Source of the DNA: Methylovorus sp035565335
GTDB taxonomy: Bacteria > Pseudomonadota > Gammaproteobacteria > Burkholderiales > Methylophilaceae
Assembly (NCBI GenBank): GCA_035565335.1
Contig: DATMSO010000059.1
Location: 1 to 13,055 of the forward strand
DNA: 13,055 nt
Reading direction: 5' to 3'
Numbering within the stretch: the stretch's first letter is position 1; the number at the start of each line of letters is the position of its first letter. The position numbers were made by a program, and so were the translations under genes. This document shows, one piece after another, positions 1-6,606 of this stretch. The notes beneath the pieces were generated by a model. The model ran no database searches, had not been told where the DNA came from, and saw only the letters and a list, made by a program, of their open reading frames with translations.

Positions 1-345
1 ATAACCCTCAGAAATGATATTGCTATTGAAGACTTGTTGCAAACTAGAATAAGTTGCCGCAGAAATTTCAATTTTCTTGCGCTGACGACTACCTAATGAA
101 GCAATGCAAACATTACAAAGGCAAACGCCTCCAGACTCAGATAATGTTTCAAGAAAATAGAAATGTGCTTGATTTATGCCAAATGGGTATGAATTAAGTA
201 TCTCTTGAAACTGCACAGCTTCCGAATCAGCTAAAGTTACATAGTGAATATCTGGCTCACGGTCTGGGAAAAAGAATGTTTCAACTGACAGTACCGGGTT
301 TTCGGTTGATACATTCAATACCTTAATTATGTTTGAAGTTCCCAT
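1..345 (-). CDS. Unknown protein, N-terminal 115 aa, cut by window edge
   Basis: An uninterrupted reading frame runs from ATG at 345 to the left edge (115 codons, no stop), so the gene is partial. I do not recognise the protein. It begins MGTSNIIKVLNVSTE and is mostly polar, with no signal peptide or membrane segment. Three cysteines are clustered near residues 75-80 (CLCNVC), which might bind metal, but this is a guess. Base composition is clearly more AT-rich than the genes from position 1000 onward. The start lies 4 bases past a GTTAATC box (349-355), the position expected for the first codon of an integron gene cassette. Together with the neighbouring cassette-like ORF this suggests it is the second cassette in a small array. 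Coding status rests on the long open frame and its placement only. Confidence 0.6.
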   Translation of the reverse strand, partial: MGTSNIIKVLNVSTENPVLSVETFFFPDREPDIHYVTLADSEAVQFQEILNSYPFGINQAHFYFLETLSESGGVCLCNVCIASLGSRQRKKIEISAATYSSLQQVFNSNIISEGY

Positions 346-348
346 AAT

Positions 349-436
349 GATTAACTTAGAGTTAACCGGCACTGCGCGGCTTTATCGCATAGCGTCAAGC
401 GACCGAAAAGAGCGAGGGTGAGCGCCATGTTAGGAC
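349..436 (-). other. attC-like recombination site between two cassette-like ORFs
   Basis: Read on the minus strand, the site opens with GTCCTAAC (429-436, R''-like), which contains the stop codon of the upstream ORF. It closes with TTAACTCTAA followed by GTTAATC (349-355, R'-like). Inside are short complementary arms GGCGCT and AGTGCC and a variable middle. Its length of 88 bp is within the normal attC range. The 3' end closely matches the sequence at the other boundary of the cassette (CTTAATTCTAAC then GTTAGGAC, 778-798). The AAC/GTT core is conserved, but R' departs from the GTTRRRY consensus at one base and the inner stems are imperfect, so this is a structural inference. Confidence 0.5.
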
Positions 437-784
437 GGATGACATTGCTGCGCGCCATGGACAGAAGCCTGAAACGACAAGACGCCACAAATAGGAAGAC
501 CCACGACAATACCAATAATTAACGCAGGGATAAATTGCTTTGGTCCCCAACGCTTAATGAAACCAAGCCCTGCGCAAAGCAACAAGATTGCACAAAAGAA
601 ACTCACTAGAGCTATACCGCTGTAGAGCTCTGAAACTACCAAATCACCGCCCCCTTGTTTACCGTCAAACCGGCAGCCGGACTGGAAAGACGAAGCGTAT
701 GAAATGGCTATAAAAGCCACTGCCAGAGCAAAGAAAGAATTAGCAAGAATCGGCTTTGAAAGGGACATGGACAGCGAGTCCTAA
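355..784 (-). mobile_element. Candidate integron gene cassette (430 bp)
   Basis: The element starts (minus strand) at G/TTAGGAC, 785/784, 16 bases before the ATG of a 112-aa ORF. It ends with an attC-like site whose first box, GTCCTAAC (429-436), is the exact reverse complement of the starting GTTAGGAC. This self-complementarity between a cassette's own start and the R'' box at its end is expected from circularisation at attC. One short ORF filling the element, minimal non-coding flanks and atypical base composition are also typical. No integron integrase gene lies in the window, so the array could be a CALIN (attC cluster without an integrase) or the end of a larger integron. Confidence 0.5.
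430..768 (-). CDS. Small predicted inner-membrane protein, unknown function (112 aa)
   Basis: The ORF encodes 112 aa with three likely membrane helices, at about residues 7-27, 45-70 and 78-99, and a short polar C-terminal tail ending in GAQQCHPS. I do not recognise a family. The loop between the first two helices contains CRFDGKQGGG. The start ATG at 768 follows GGACTCGCTGTCC, which has no strong ribosome-binding site; this is common for cassette ORFs close to their recombination boundary. The TAA stop (430-432) sits inside the R'' box of the attC-like site. Short membrane proteins of unknown function are common cargo in environmental integron cassettes. The function cannot be assigned from sequence. 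Confidence 0.65.
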   Translation of the reverse strand: MSLSKPILANSFFALAVAFIAISYASSFQSGCRFDGKQGGGDLVVSELYSGIALVSFFCAILLLCAGLGFIKRWGPKQFIPALIIGIVVGLPICGVLSFQASVHGAQQCHPS

Positions 785-833
785 CGTTAGAATTAAGGGG
801 TTGGCGACATCGGTGGCTCAGCCCTTGTTATTG
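778..833 (-). other. Possible upstream attC/attI-type boundary
   Basis: Read on the minus strand this segment holds AAGGG, a spacer, CCCCTTAATTCTAAC, and then the cassette-start box GTTAGGAC. Its right part matches the 3' end of the attC-like site at 349-366 (TTAA-C/T-TCTAA then GTTA). AAGGG can pair with CCCTT. It may be the attC of a previous cassette or a degenerate remnant. The left box, CAATAAC, is a poor R'' match, so confidence is low. Confidence 0.3.
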
Positions 834-925
834 AAAATTGTATCATCGAAGTGTGCTTTCGCGAGTCCCGCTTGAGAGGTGGGCTAGGTTGCATTTTATT
901 TTGTCCGCTCATTAATGGCAGCAGT

Positions 926-965
926 AAAAAAAGGGGGCTAGTGTGTTGTACCTTTACCGCCAGCC
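926..965 (-). terminator. Weak possible intrinsic terminator after the cstA cluster
   Basis: On the minus strand, beyond the stop codon at 972, GGCTGG can pair with CTAGCC (one G-T wobble, ~18-base loop). It is followed by CCC and then seven T residues (926-932). The stem is short and the loop long, so this is only a candidate end point for the cstA-ybdD-TIGR03643 transcript. Confidence 0.3.
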
Positions 966-971
966 ACGCGC

Positions 972-1298
972 TTAAAACTGCGGCACCCGATGTCGGGCGC
1001 GATGCCGGGCTACCTCGTGGCTGCGCAGGGCGGCATGCTTGGTGGCCCGCCCCTGCATGCGCTTGCGCCATAACCTGAACGCCGAAGCGCGCAGCTGCTG
1101 CCGCATGAGATCAATCACCGCAGCTTCAGATAAGCCAAACTGAAAGGCAATGGCTTCAAATGGCGTGCGGTCTTCCCACGCCATTTCGATCACCCGGCCA
1201 ATATCGGCCGCGCTCAGTTCCTGACCGGAAGCTTGCGACTGATCGGCATCCCGAGTTAGCAGCACCGCTTCACGCCTTTCCATTTGCCATCCTGCCAT
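972..1298 (-). CDS. TIGR03643/DUF2805-type small basic protein
   Basis: The protein is up to 108 aa. Its conserved core resembles the family I know as TIGR03643 (DUF2805): a short helical stretch with IGRVIEMAWEDRTPFEAI, then QFGLSEAAVIDLMR, then FRLWRKRMQGRATKHAALR, and a basic histidine-rich tail. The core looks helix-turn-helix-like with a strongly basic C-terminal half, so nucleic-acid binding is plausible, but I know of no proven function. The start is uncertain. ATG at 1298 or 1283 would overlap the end of the upstream ybdD-type gene by 43 or 28 bases; GTG at 1265 is also possible. The family core begins near residue 27 of the longest form, so a shorter start loses nothing conserved. 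The overlap suggests translational coupling to the cstA operon. Confidence 0.75.
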   Translation of the reverse strand: MAGWQMERREAVLLTRDADQSQASGQELSAADIGRVIEMAWEDRTPFEAIAFQFGLSEAAVIDLMRQQLRASAFRLWRKRMQGRATKHAALRSHEVARHRARHRVPQF

Positions 1299-1435
1299 TG
1301 TTTGAAAAAGGCTTCGCGCGTGAGTGGAGGCTCGTCCATATGCTGCTCGGCGTGATGGCGCAGATAGCGCTCGTACGCATCATCGCCTGAGAGGCGGCGC
1401 ACGATGCGCCACAGGGCTTTCAGTCTGTTCAGCAT
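1256..1435 (-). CDS. ybdD: YbdD/YjiX-type small protein, CstA partner
   Basis: A 59-aa protein starting MLNRLKALWRIVRRLSGDDAY. It matches the short YbdD/YjiX (DUF466) family: an N-terminal amphipathic helix, a Y-x-x-Y-L-x-H-H motif (YERYLRHH), an acidic/proline linker, and a C-terminal FFKQWQDGKWKGVKRCC ending in two cysteines. The start is set by AAAGGA seven bases upstream of ATG 1435; longer in-frame starts would run into the end of cstA. The gene lies 17 bp after the cstA stop on the same strand, the usual arrangement of cstA-ybdD and btsT-yjiX pairs. Work on E. coli CstA points to a cooperating role in pyruvate uptake, which I carry over by homology only. Confidence 0.85.
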   Translation of the reverse strand: MLNRLKALWRIVRRLSGDDAYERYLRHHAEQHMDEPPLTREAFFKQWQDGKWKGVKRCC

Positions 1436-1452
1436 ATTCAATCCTTTACCCA

Positions 1453-3507
1453 TTAGGCATTCAGTGGTGCCGGCTCGCGGGGGTGTTCGGTGGAGGGTTT
1501 TACCGGTTTCCCTGCCAGATAGCGCCAGCACACACGCAGCATATCCAGTATCACCACCCACAATATGACCACAAAAAACAGTGTCAGCCAGGCATCCAGT
1601 TGCTGGTTGAAAATCAGCTGCGGGGCCACGGCGGCTTTTTCCGGTGGCAAGGCACCGGCCGCCAGTTTGGTGGCCATGTCATTCGCGGCAGCAAAAAAAC
1701 CCACGCGCACATCGTCGCTCATGATTTTCTGCCAGGCGGCGGTGCTGGTGATAATGACCAGCCAGGTAAGCGGAAGTGCCGTGACCCAGGCAAACTTGAG
1801 ACGTCCGGATTTGACAAAAATACCCGTGGCGACTGACAGGGCAATGGCCGCCAGCATCTGGTTGGAAATACCAAACAGCGGCCACAGGATATTGACGCCA
1901 CCATTGGGGTCAATCACGCCGATGTAGAGGAAATAACCCCAGCCCGCGACCACCAGCGCACTGGTAAACAATACCGAGGGGTACCAGGAAGTCTCACCCA
2001 GTTTGGGCCAGATATTGCCTAGCATATCCTGCAGCATGAAGCGGCCAACGCGGGTGCCTGCATCCAGCGTGGTGAGGATGAAAATCGCCTCGAACATGAT
2101 GGCAAAGTGATACCACAGCGCCAGCAAGCCCTGGCCGAAAGCGCTGCCAAAAATGCTGGCCATGCCCACCGCCAGCGAAGGGGCTCCGCCGGTGCGGGCG
2201 AACAGGGTGGCCTCGCCCATCTCTCGGGCGAGGGTATCCATTTGCGCGACGGTGACAGGGAATCCCCAGCTGCTGATGGTGGCAACGGCGTCGGCGGCCT
2301 CTTTGCCGACAATGCCCGTCGGGCTGTTGATGGCAAAAAACACGCCGGGATCAAGCACAGTGGCGGCGATCATCGCCATGATGGCGACGAATGATTCCAG
2401 CAGCATGGCGCCATAGCCGATCATGCGGATGTCGCGTTCGTTTTCCAGCAGCTTGGGCGTGGTGCCGGAGGCAATCAGCGCGTGGAATCCGGAAATGGCA
2501 CCACAGGCAATGGTAATAAAGACAAAGGGGAAGAGCTTGCCGCCGAAGATGGGGCCGGTGCCATCAATAAATTGCGTCAGCGCCGGCATTTTGACTTCAG
2601 GCTGCAGCATCAGAATCGCAATCGCCAGCACGATCACCGTGCCGAGTTTCATGAAGGTGGAAAGATAATCGCGTGGCGCCAGCAGCAGCCACACCGGCAA
2701 AATGGCCGCAGCAAAGCCGTAGGCAATAATCCACCAGGCCAGGGTCAGGCCTTCATGGTCAAACCACACGCGCAAGGTCGGATGATGGTCAACCCAGCCA
2801 CCACCCGCCACCGACAGCAGCAGCAGGATCACCCCCAGCGCGGAGGCCTCCAGCACCTTGCCAGCGCGGAAGTGGCGCATATACAGGCCAACGATCATGG
2901 CGATGGGGATGGTGGCTGCCACGGTGGAGGTGGCCCAGGGGCTGTGCTTCATGGCGTTGACCACCACCAGGCCGAGCACGGCAATCAGGATGATCATGAT
3001 GGCAAAGGTGCCAACCAGCGCCGCCGTACCGCCGATGGCGCCCAGCTCTTCACGCGCCATCTGCCCCAGGCTGCGGCCATTGCGGCGCGTGGACAGGAAC
3101 AAGGTCACCATATCCTGCACGGCGCCGCCGAGCACAGCGCCAAACAATATCCACAAGGTGCCAGGCAAATAACCAAACTGGGCGGCCAGGGTCGGGCCTA
3201 CCAGCGGGCCGGGACCGGCGATTGCCGCAAAGTGATGGCCGAACACGATCCATTTATTGGTGGGCACAAAATCACGGCCATTATCCAGCCGCACAGCGGG
3301 CGTGGCGCGCGTGGCATCCAGCATCAATACCCGGGCGGCAATCCACGCAGAGTAAAACCGATATGCCAGCGCATAGACACATAAGGCGGCGGCAATAAAC
3401 CACAGGGAGTTGATGCTTTCGCCGCGATGCAGCGCGATACCGCCCACCGCTGCCGCCCCCAGAATGGCAACGAGCAGCCACACGCTATTCTTCAGGATAG
3501 TTTTCAT
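1453..3507 (-). CDS. cstA: Carbon starvation protein CstA, pyruvate/peptide transporter
   Basis: A 684-aa polytopic membrane protein, close to the length of E. coli CstA (about 700 aa) and BtsT. I count well over a dozen hydrophobic segments. Family hallmarks include FVPTNKWIVFGHHFAAIAGPGPLVGP (residues ~80-105), GAVLGGAVQDMVTLFLSTRRNGRSLG (~123-148), ISGFHALIASGTTPKLL (~338-355) and LFGISNQMLAAIAL in the C-terminal half. Together these fit the CstA core plus the C-terminal CstA_5TM region. CstA/BtsT proteins import pyruvate across the inner membrane, with peptide uptake also reported for CstA. The ATG at 3507 has no strong Shine-Dalgarno. A TATACT -10-like box lies at 3539-3544, but I see no good -35 box and no convincing CRP site. 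The ybdD-type gene follows immediately, which supports the call. Substrate preference cannot be decided from sequence. Confidence 0.95.
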   Translation of the reverse strand: MKTILKNSVWLLVAILGAAAVGGIALHRGESINSLWFIAAALCVYALAYRFYSAWIAARVLMLDATRATPAVRLDNGRDFVPTNKWIVFGHHFAAIAGPGPLVGPTLAAQFGYLPGTLWILFGAVLGGAVQDMVTLFLSTRRNGRSLGQMAREELGAIGGTAALVGTFAIMIILIAVLGLVVVNAMKHSPWATSTVAATIPIAMIVGLYMRHFRAGKVLEASALGVILLLLSVAGGGWVDHHPTLRVWFDHEGLTLAWWIIAYGFAAAILPVWLLLAPRDYLSTFMKLGTVIVLAIAILMLQPEVKMPALTQFIDGTGPIFGGKLFPFVFITIACGAISGFHALIASGTTPKLLENERDIRMIGYGAMLLESFVAIMAMIAATVLDPGVFFAINSPTGIVGKEAADAVATISSWGFPVTVAQMDTLAREMGEATLFARTGGAPSLAVGMASIFGSAFGQGLLALWYHFAIMFEAIFILTTLDAGTRVGRFMLQDMLGNIWPKLGETSWYPSVLFTSALVVAGWGYFLYIGVIDPNGGVNILWPLFGISNQMLAAIALSVATGIFVKSGRLKFAWVTALPLTWLVIITSTAAWQKIMSDDVRVGFFAAANDMATKLAAGALPPEKAAVAPQLIFNQQLDAWLTLFFVVILWVVILDMLRVCWRYLAGKPVKPSTEHPREPAPLNA

Positions 3508-3538
3508 AATGACCGTGAGTGATGTGCAATGGGCTCAC

Positions 3539-3544
3539 AGTATA
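3539..3544 (-). promoter_or_regulatory. Possible -10 element of the cstA promoter
   Basis: TATACT on the minus strand lies about 32 bp upstream of the cstA ATG, where a short leader would place a -10 box. The -35 region has no TTGACA-like hexamer at 16-18 bp, so an activator may be needed, or the match may be chance. Confidence 0.3.
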
Positions 3545-3616
3545 AAACAGACCCGGGCGATGTGCCGCCTTGGCGTTAGTAGGCACTATGTGCATATGCC
3601 GGCGGCCATGCACATG

Positions 3617-3651
3617 CATAAAAAAGCCGGAGCAATATTTGCTCCGGCTTT
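3617..3651 (-). terminator. Intrinsic terminator downstream of the osmB-like gene
   Basis: A perfect 13-bp inverted repeat (3623-3635 and 3639-3651, core GCCGGAGCAA / TTGCTCCGGC) encloses a 3-base loop. On the minus strand the stem runs directly into a T tract (T6, then A-T). It lies 90 bp past the osmB-like stop and upstream of cstA, so it separates the two transcription units. In the plus direction the stem ends in only three T residues, so termination should be mainly for minus-strand transcripts. Confidence 0.85.
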
Positions 3652-3741
3652 CCTACCCATCACCACCTTATGGTGCCAGGCACCAGGTGGTCTCCTCCCT
3701 GCTTTTTATCTTGAGCTCATTGAGCTGTATTTCTTGAAACT

Positions 3742-3966
3742 TTATTTCTTATCCTTGCCTACCTGATTACCAATAATGCCGCCCACAGCAGCCCCGCCAA
3801 CGGTACCGACGGCACTGCCGCCAGTGAGCACAGCGCCAGCGGCGGCGCCTACACCGGCACCAACCGCGGTGTTTTTGTCTCGAGCAGACATATTGCTACA
3901 GGCGGAAAGACACGCCACCGTCAACACGATGCCGGTCACCCGCCAAAATTGATTGAGGATATGCAT
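3742..3966 (-). CDS. osmB: OsmB-like glycine-zipper outer-membrane lipoprotein
   Basis: A 74-aa protein with a lipoprotein signal peptide: basic start, hydrophobic GIVLTVACL, and the lipobox LSAC with Cys23 as the lipidated residue. The mature part begins SNMSARDKNTAVGAG and continues as a small-residue glycine zipper (AGAVL, GGSAVGTVGGAAVGGIIGNQVG), ending in KDKK. It aligns well with what I remember of E. coli OsmB, including the SACSN, RD-NTA and GTxGGAAVGGxIGxQVGK stretches. OsmB is an osmotically and RpoS-induced small lipoprotein of the cell envelope whose exact role is unclear. AGGAG lies nine bases upstream of the ATG. Its own terminator follows at 3617-3651. The two next genes upstream are also tiny envelope proteins, suggesting a stress-linked group. 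Confidence 0.85.
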   Translation of the reverse strand: MHILNQFWRVTGIVLTVACLSACSNMSARDKNTAVGAGVGAAAGAVLTGGSAVGTVGGAAVGGIIGNQVGKDKK

Positions 3967-4008
3967 GTCTATCTCCTAAAGTTATTGTTTGGTTATGGGT
4001 TATTCAGC

Positions 4009-4167
4009 CTAAATCCGGCCGGTGAGCAGCAGAATCAGCAGTATGATGACGATCAAACCCAGACCGCCACTAGGGCCATACCCCCAATTGCGGCTATGCC
4101 CCCAGGTCGGCAGCGCACCCAGCAACATCAGGATCAGAACGATAAGCAAAATGGTCGTGATGGACAT
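4009..4167 (-). CDS. DUF3309 small membrane protein (52 aa)
   Basis: A short ORF, MSITTILLIVLILMLLGALP at the N-terminus, then TWGHSRNWGYGPSGGLGLIV, then a second hydrophobic stretch ending LLTGRI. The layout is helix, a W-x-H-S-R-x-W-G-Y-G-P-S-G-G turn, then a second helix. This is the DUF3309 pattern found widely in proteobacteria. The function is unknown; the sequence suggests two helices packed as an inner-membrane hairpin. AGAGGG lies eight bases upstream of the ATG at 4167, supporting translation. The stop is TAG at 4009-4011. It is 42 bp upstream of the osmB-like ATG on the same strand, so the two could share a transcript. Small size explains why automated calling often misses it. Confidence 0.85.
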   Translation of the reverse strand: MSITTILLIVLILMLLGALPTWGHSRNWGYGPSGGLGLIVIILLILLLTGRI

Positions 4168-4371
4168 AAATTCCCTCTTTTCTTCAAATTAATGAACAGG
4201 TGAAACTGTTCTGGTTATGGGGTAATTTGTGATGCGGTTTGCCGACCAGGGCCGACAGTATTCATGCACATCCGCATGTCGTTTAAGCCTGTAAGGTGAG
4301 TCCGGGTAAAGCGGGTTCAGATACCGGGATTAAGGGCATGACGCTGTGCATTGAATTTGATGCAATAGCAG

Positions 4372-4449
4372 TTAGTGCATGAAAAAATAAATGATGATCA
4401 GCAGGAATGCAGGTACGCCCAGCAGCCACGCGATGAAATATTTAATCAT
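4372..4449 (-). CDS. 25-aa single-helix membrane peptide
   Basis: A 25-codon ORF beginning MIKYFIAWLLGVPAFLLIII and ending YFFMH, then TAA. It is one hydrophobic helix with a GVP kink and a short basic N-terminus, so it should insert in the inner membrane. Its translation signal is strong: AAGGAG eight bases before ATG 4449, the best ribosome-binding site in this part of the window. I have seen similar ~25-30 aa 'MIKW/YFI-WLLGVP' peptides annotated only as hypothetical, and know no function. It sits 204 bp upstream of the DUF3309 gene on the same strand and is divergent from the ABC exporter. The call rests on the RBS, the clean helix and its neighbours; no longer reading frame contains it. 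Confidence 0.65.
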   Translation of the reverse strand: MIKYFIAWLLGVPAFLLIIIYFFMH

Positions 4450-4692
4450 TTGAGTTCTCCTTCATTTTTAAGCAATTTGTTTGTTTGACACGCAGCTCCA
4501 CTGTAAAGGGGCTTGTCCGCCACGCGCATAGGGGTAGGTCTGATACTGTTGTCAGTGAAGGCTTACAGTAATGCCGCGAGCCGGACGGGCGCATCTCTGC
4601 AACATTCGTTCTGTGTGAGCAGGTCTGGAGGATTTGTGGAGTACCATGCACAAGATGGAACGTTCCCACCTTCAACAAGGTCTGTCGCATAC

Positions 4693-6579
4693 ATGACCAC
4701 CACGCCCGATTCTCCCGATATGAGCGCAGAGACGCCTCAACCTGCCGCCCCCGCTAAACGCTTTTCTGCCTTGAGCCGGCTCTGGCCCTTCCTGCGGCCT
4801 TACCGCTGGCAGATCGTGCTGGCGCTGATATTGCTGAGCCTGGCCAGCGCAACACTGCTGGCCGTGCCGCTGGCCTTTCGTGACCTGGTCGACTTCGGAT
4901 TTGATAAACCACCCCAGCAAGGCCCCAGTGCCAATGGCGATCTCAATAGCCACTTTCTGCTGCTGTTCGGCCTGGCTTGCGCCTGGGCCATGCTGGTGGC
5001 AGCCCGCTATTTCACCGTGTCGTGGGTGGGGGAGCGGGTTACGGCAGATATGCGCAGCGCGGTCTATGCGCGCGTGCTGACGCAATCACCCCAGTTTTTT
5101 GAAACCCTGCAGACTGGCGAGGTGCTGTCGCGCCTTACCACCGATACCACCCTGATTCAGACCGTGGTCGGCAGTTCGGCCTCCATGGGCTTACGCAGCC
5201 TGTTCCAGTTTGTCGGTGGCATGGTGATGCTGGCCGTCACCAGCACCTATCTCTTCTCCATCAACCTCGGACTGATGTGCCTGCTGGTCTTGCCCATCAT
5301 GTTGATCGGGCGTTCCGTCAAAAAACTCTCGCGTGAATCGCAGGACAAGATCGCGGCCAGCTCTGCCATGGCCGGGGAAATCCTCAACGCCATGCCCACC
5401 GTGCAGTCTTACACGCAGGAGCAGCGCGAAATCGGCCGCTTCCGGCAGAGCACGGAGCTCAGCTTTGATACCGCCATCCGCCGCGTACGCGTGCGCGCCG
5501 CATTGACGGCACTGATCATTACGGCGGTGCTGGGCACGATCGTGTTTGTATTGTGGCTGGGTGCGCGCCAGGTCAGCGAAGGCGCCATGACTGGCGGCGA
5601 ACTGGCTTCATTTGTGCTGTATGCCGCCATGGTGGCGGGGGCGGTAGGTACCATGGCCGAGGTCTGGGGCGACATCATGCGCGCCGCTGGCGCCACTGAG
5701 CGCCTGCTGGAGTTGTTGCAGGCCGAGCCAGCGATTCAGGCTCCGGCAGAACCCATGGCACTAAAATCATCGCAGGAAGCCGCTATCGGCTTTCACCATG
5801 TCAATTTCCATTACCCCTCGCGCCCGGCCCAGCCCGCCTTGCAGGATCTGACGCTGGAGATTGCTGCCGGCGAAAACATCGCCCTGGTCGGACCTTCTGG
5901 CGCGGGCAAAACCACCCTGTTCCAGCTCCTGCTGCGCTTTTACGACACTAGCACCGGCAGCATTACCATCAATGGACAGGATATCCGCCAGCTCAGCCTG
6001 GAAAGCCTGCGCGGGTTGATTGCCGTGGTGCCGCAAGACCCGGTGATCTTCTCGGCCAATGCCATGGAAAACATCCGCTACGGCTATCCCTACGCCACCG
6101 ATGCCGAAGTGCTGATGGCCGCCAAAGCTGCCCAGGTCGATGAATTCATCCATCGCCTGCCCAAAGGCTACGATACATTCCTTGGCGAACGCGGCACGCG
6201 CCTGTCGGGCGGGCAACGCCAGCGCATTGCCATCGCACGCGCCATCCTCAAAAATGCGCCGATTCTGCTGCTGGATGAGGCCACCAGCGCGCTGGATGCC
6301 GAATCCGAAATCCTGGTGCAACAAGGTCTGCAAGCCGCCATGCAGGGCCGCACCACCCTGATCATCGCGCACCGTTTGGCAACCGTGCAGCAGGTAGATC
6401 GCATTATTGTCATGGATCAGGGGCGCATCGTGGAAACCGGCACGCCGGCTGAACTGCGCCAGATGGGCGGGCTCTATGCGCGCCTGGCCAAACTGCAATT
6501 TCACGATACCGAAGACAACGACATCGCATCTACCGCAGAAGCGACTCTGGTCGATACTGCCACTACACCTCATGAATAA
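4693..6579 (+). CDS. MsbA-like ABC exporter, fused permease and ATPase half-transporter
   Basis: The 628-aa protein has an N-terminal ABC type-1 membrane domain (about residues 35-320; first helix near WQIVLALILLSLASATLL, then LLLFGLACAWAMLVAARYF) and a C-terminal nucleotide-binding domain. The latter shows Walker A GPSGAGKTT (400-408), signature LSGGQ (504-508), Walker B ILLLDE (524-529) and the switch histidine in AHR (560). One membrane domain plus one ATPase means it acts as a homodimer. The closest family I know is the MsbA-related group TIGR02204. Probable substrates are lipids or other hydrophobic compounds, but no substrate can be read from the sequence. The start MTTTPDSPDM was chosen because the membrane domain needs nothing earlier; an in-frame extension to 4513 has no family-like sequence. 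The RBS is weak (AAGG at 4677). A secreted cysteine-rich protein follows 27 bp later. Confidence 0.92.
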   Translation: MTTTPDSPDMSAETPQPAAPAKRFSALSRLWPFLRPYRWQIVLALILLSLASATLLAVPLAFRDLVDFGFDKPPQQGPSANGDLNSHFLLLFGLACAWAMLVAARYFTVSWVGERVTADMRSAVYARVLTQSPQFFETLQTGEVLSRLTTDTTLIQTVVGSSASMGLRSLFQFVGGMVMLAVTSTYLFSINLGLMCLLVLPIMLIGRSVKKLSRESQDKIAASSAMAGEILNAMPTVQSYTQEQREIGRFRQSTELSFDTAIRRVRVRAALTALIITAVLGTIVFVLWLGARQVSEGAMTGGELASFVLYAAMVAGAVGTMAEVWGDIMRAAGATERLLELLQAEPAIQAPAEPMALKSSQEAAIGFHHVNFHYPSRPAQPALQDLTLEIAAGENIALVGPSGAGKTTLFQLLLRFYDTSTGSITINGQDIRQLSLESLRGLIAVVPQDPVIFSANAMENIRYGYPYATDAEVLMAAKAAQVDEFIHRLPKGYDTFLGERGTRLSGGQRQRIAIARAILKNAPILLLDEATSALDAESEILVQQGLQAAMQGRTTLIIAHRLATVQQVDRIIVMDQGRIVETGTPAELRQMGGLYARLAKLQFHDTEDNDIASTAEATLVDTATTPHE

Positions 6580-6606
6580 GCCCTGAAGCAGTGCAAGCGG
6601 GCGTGC

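Noticed and set aside
793..1071. 92-codon minus-strand frame reaching the cassette boundary
   Set aside because: It overlaps the TIGR03643-type gene in another frame, is low-complexity, and crosses the poly-T tract and proposed boundary; no ribosome-binding site.
2482..3384. 300-codon plus-strand open frame
   Set aside because: It lies wholly inside cstA on the opposite strand. Its translation is His/Gln/Gly-rich with no domain, as expected from an antisense frame in GC-rich DNA, while cstA is an unmistakable family member.
3508..3600. CRP-like site upstream of cstA (TGTGAGCCCATTGCACA on the minus strand)
   Set aside because: Only the first half matches the TGTGA-N6-TCACA consensus, and it would lie downstream of the best -10 box.
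4513..4692. 60-codon in-frame N-terminal extension of the ABC exporter
   Set aside because: The extension lacks family-like sequence and lies in the divergent promoter region opposite the 25-aa gene; MTTTPDSPDM at 4693 leaves a normal-length protein.
5767..6573. 268-codon minus-strand open frame
   Set aside because: It is antisense to the ATPase half of the ABC exporter, whose Walker and signature motifs are intact; no ribosome-binding site or recognisable domain.
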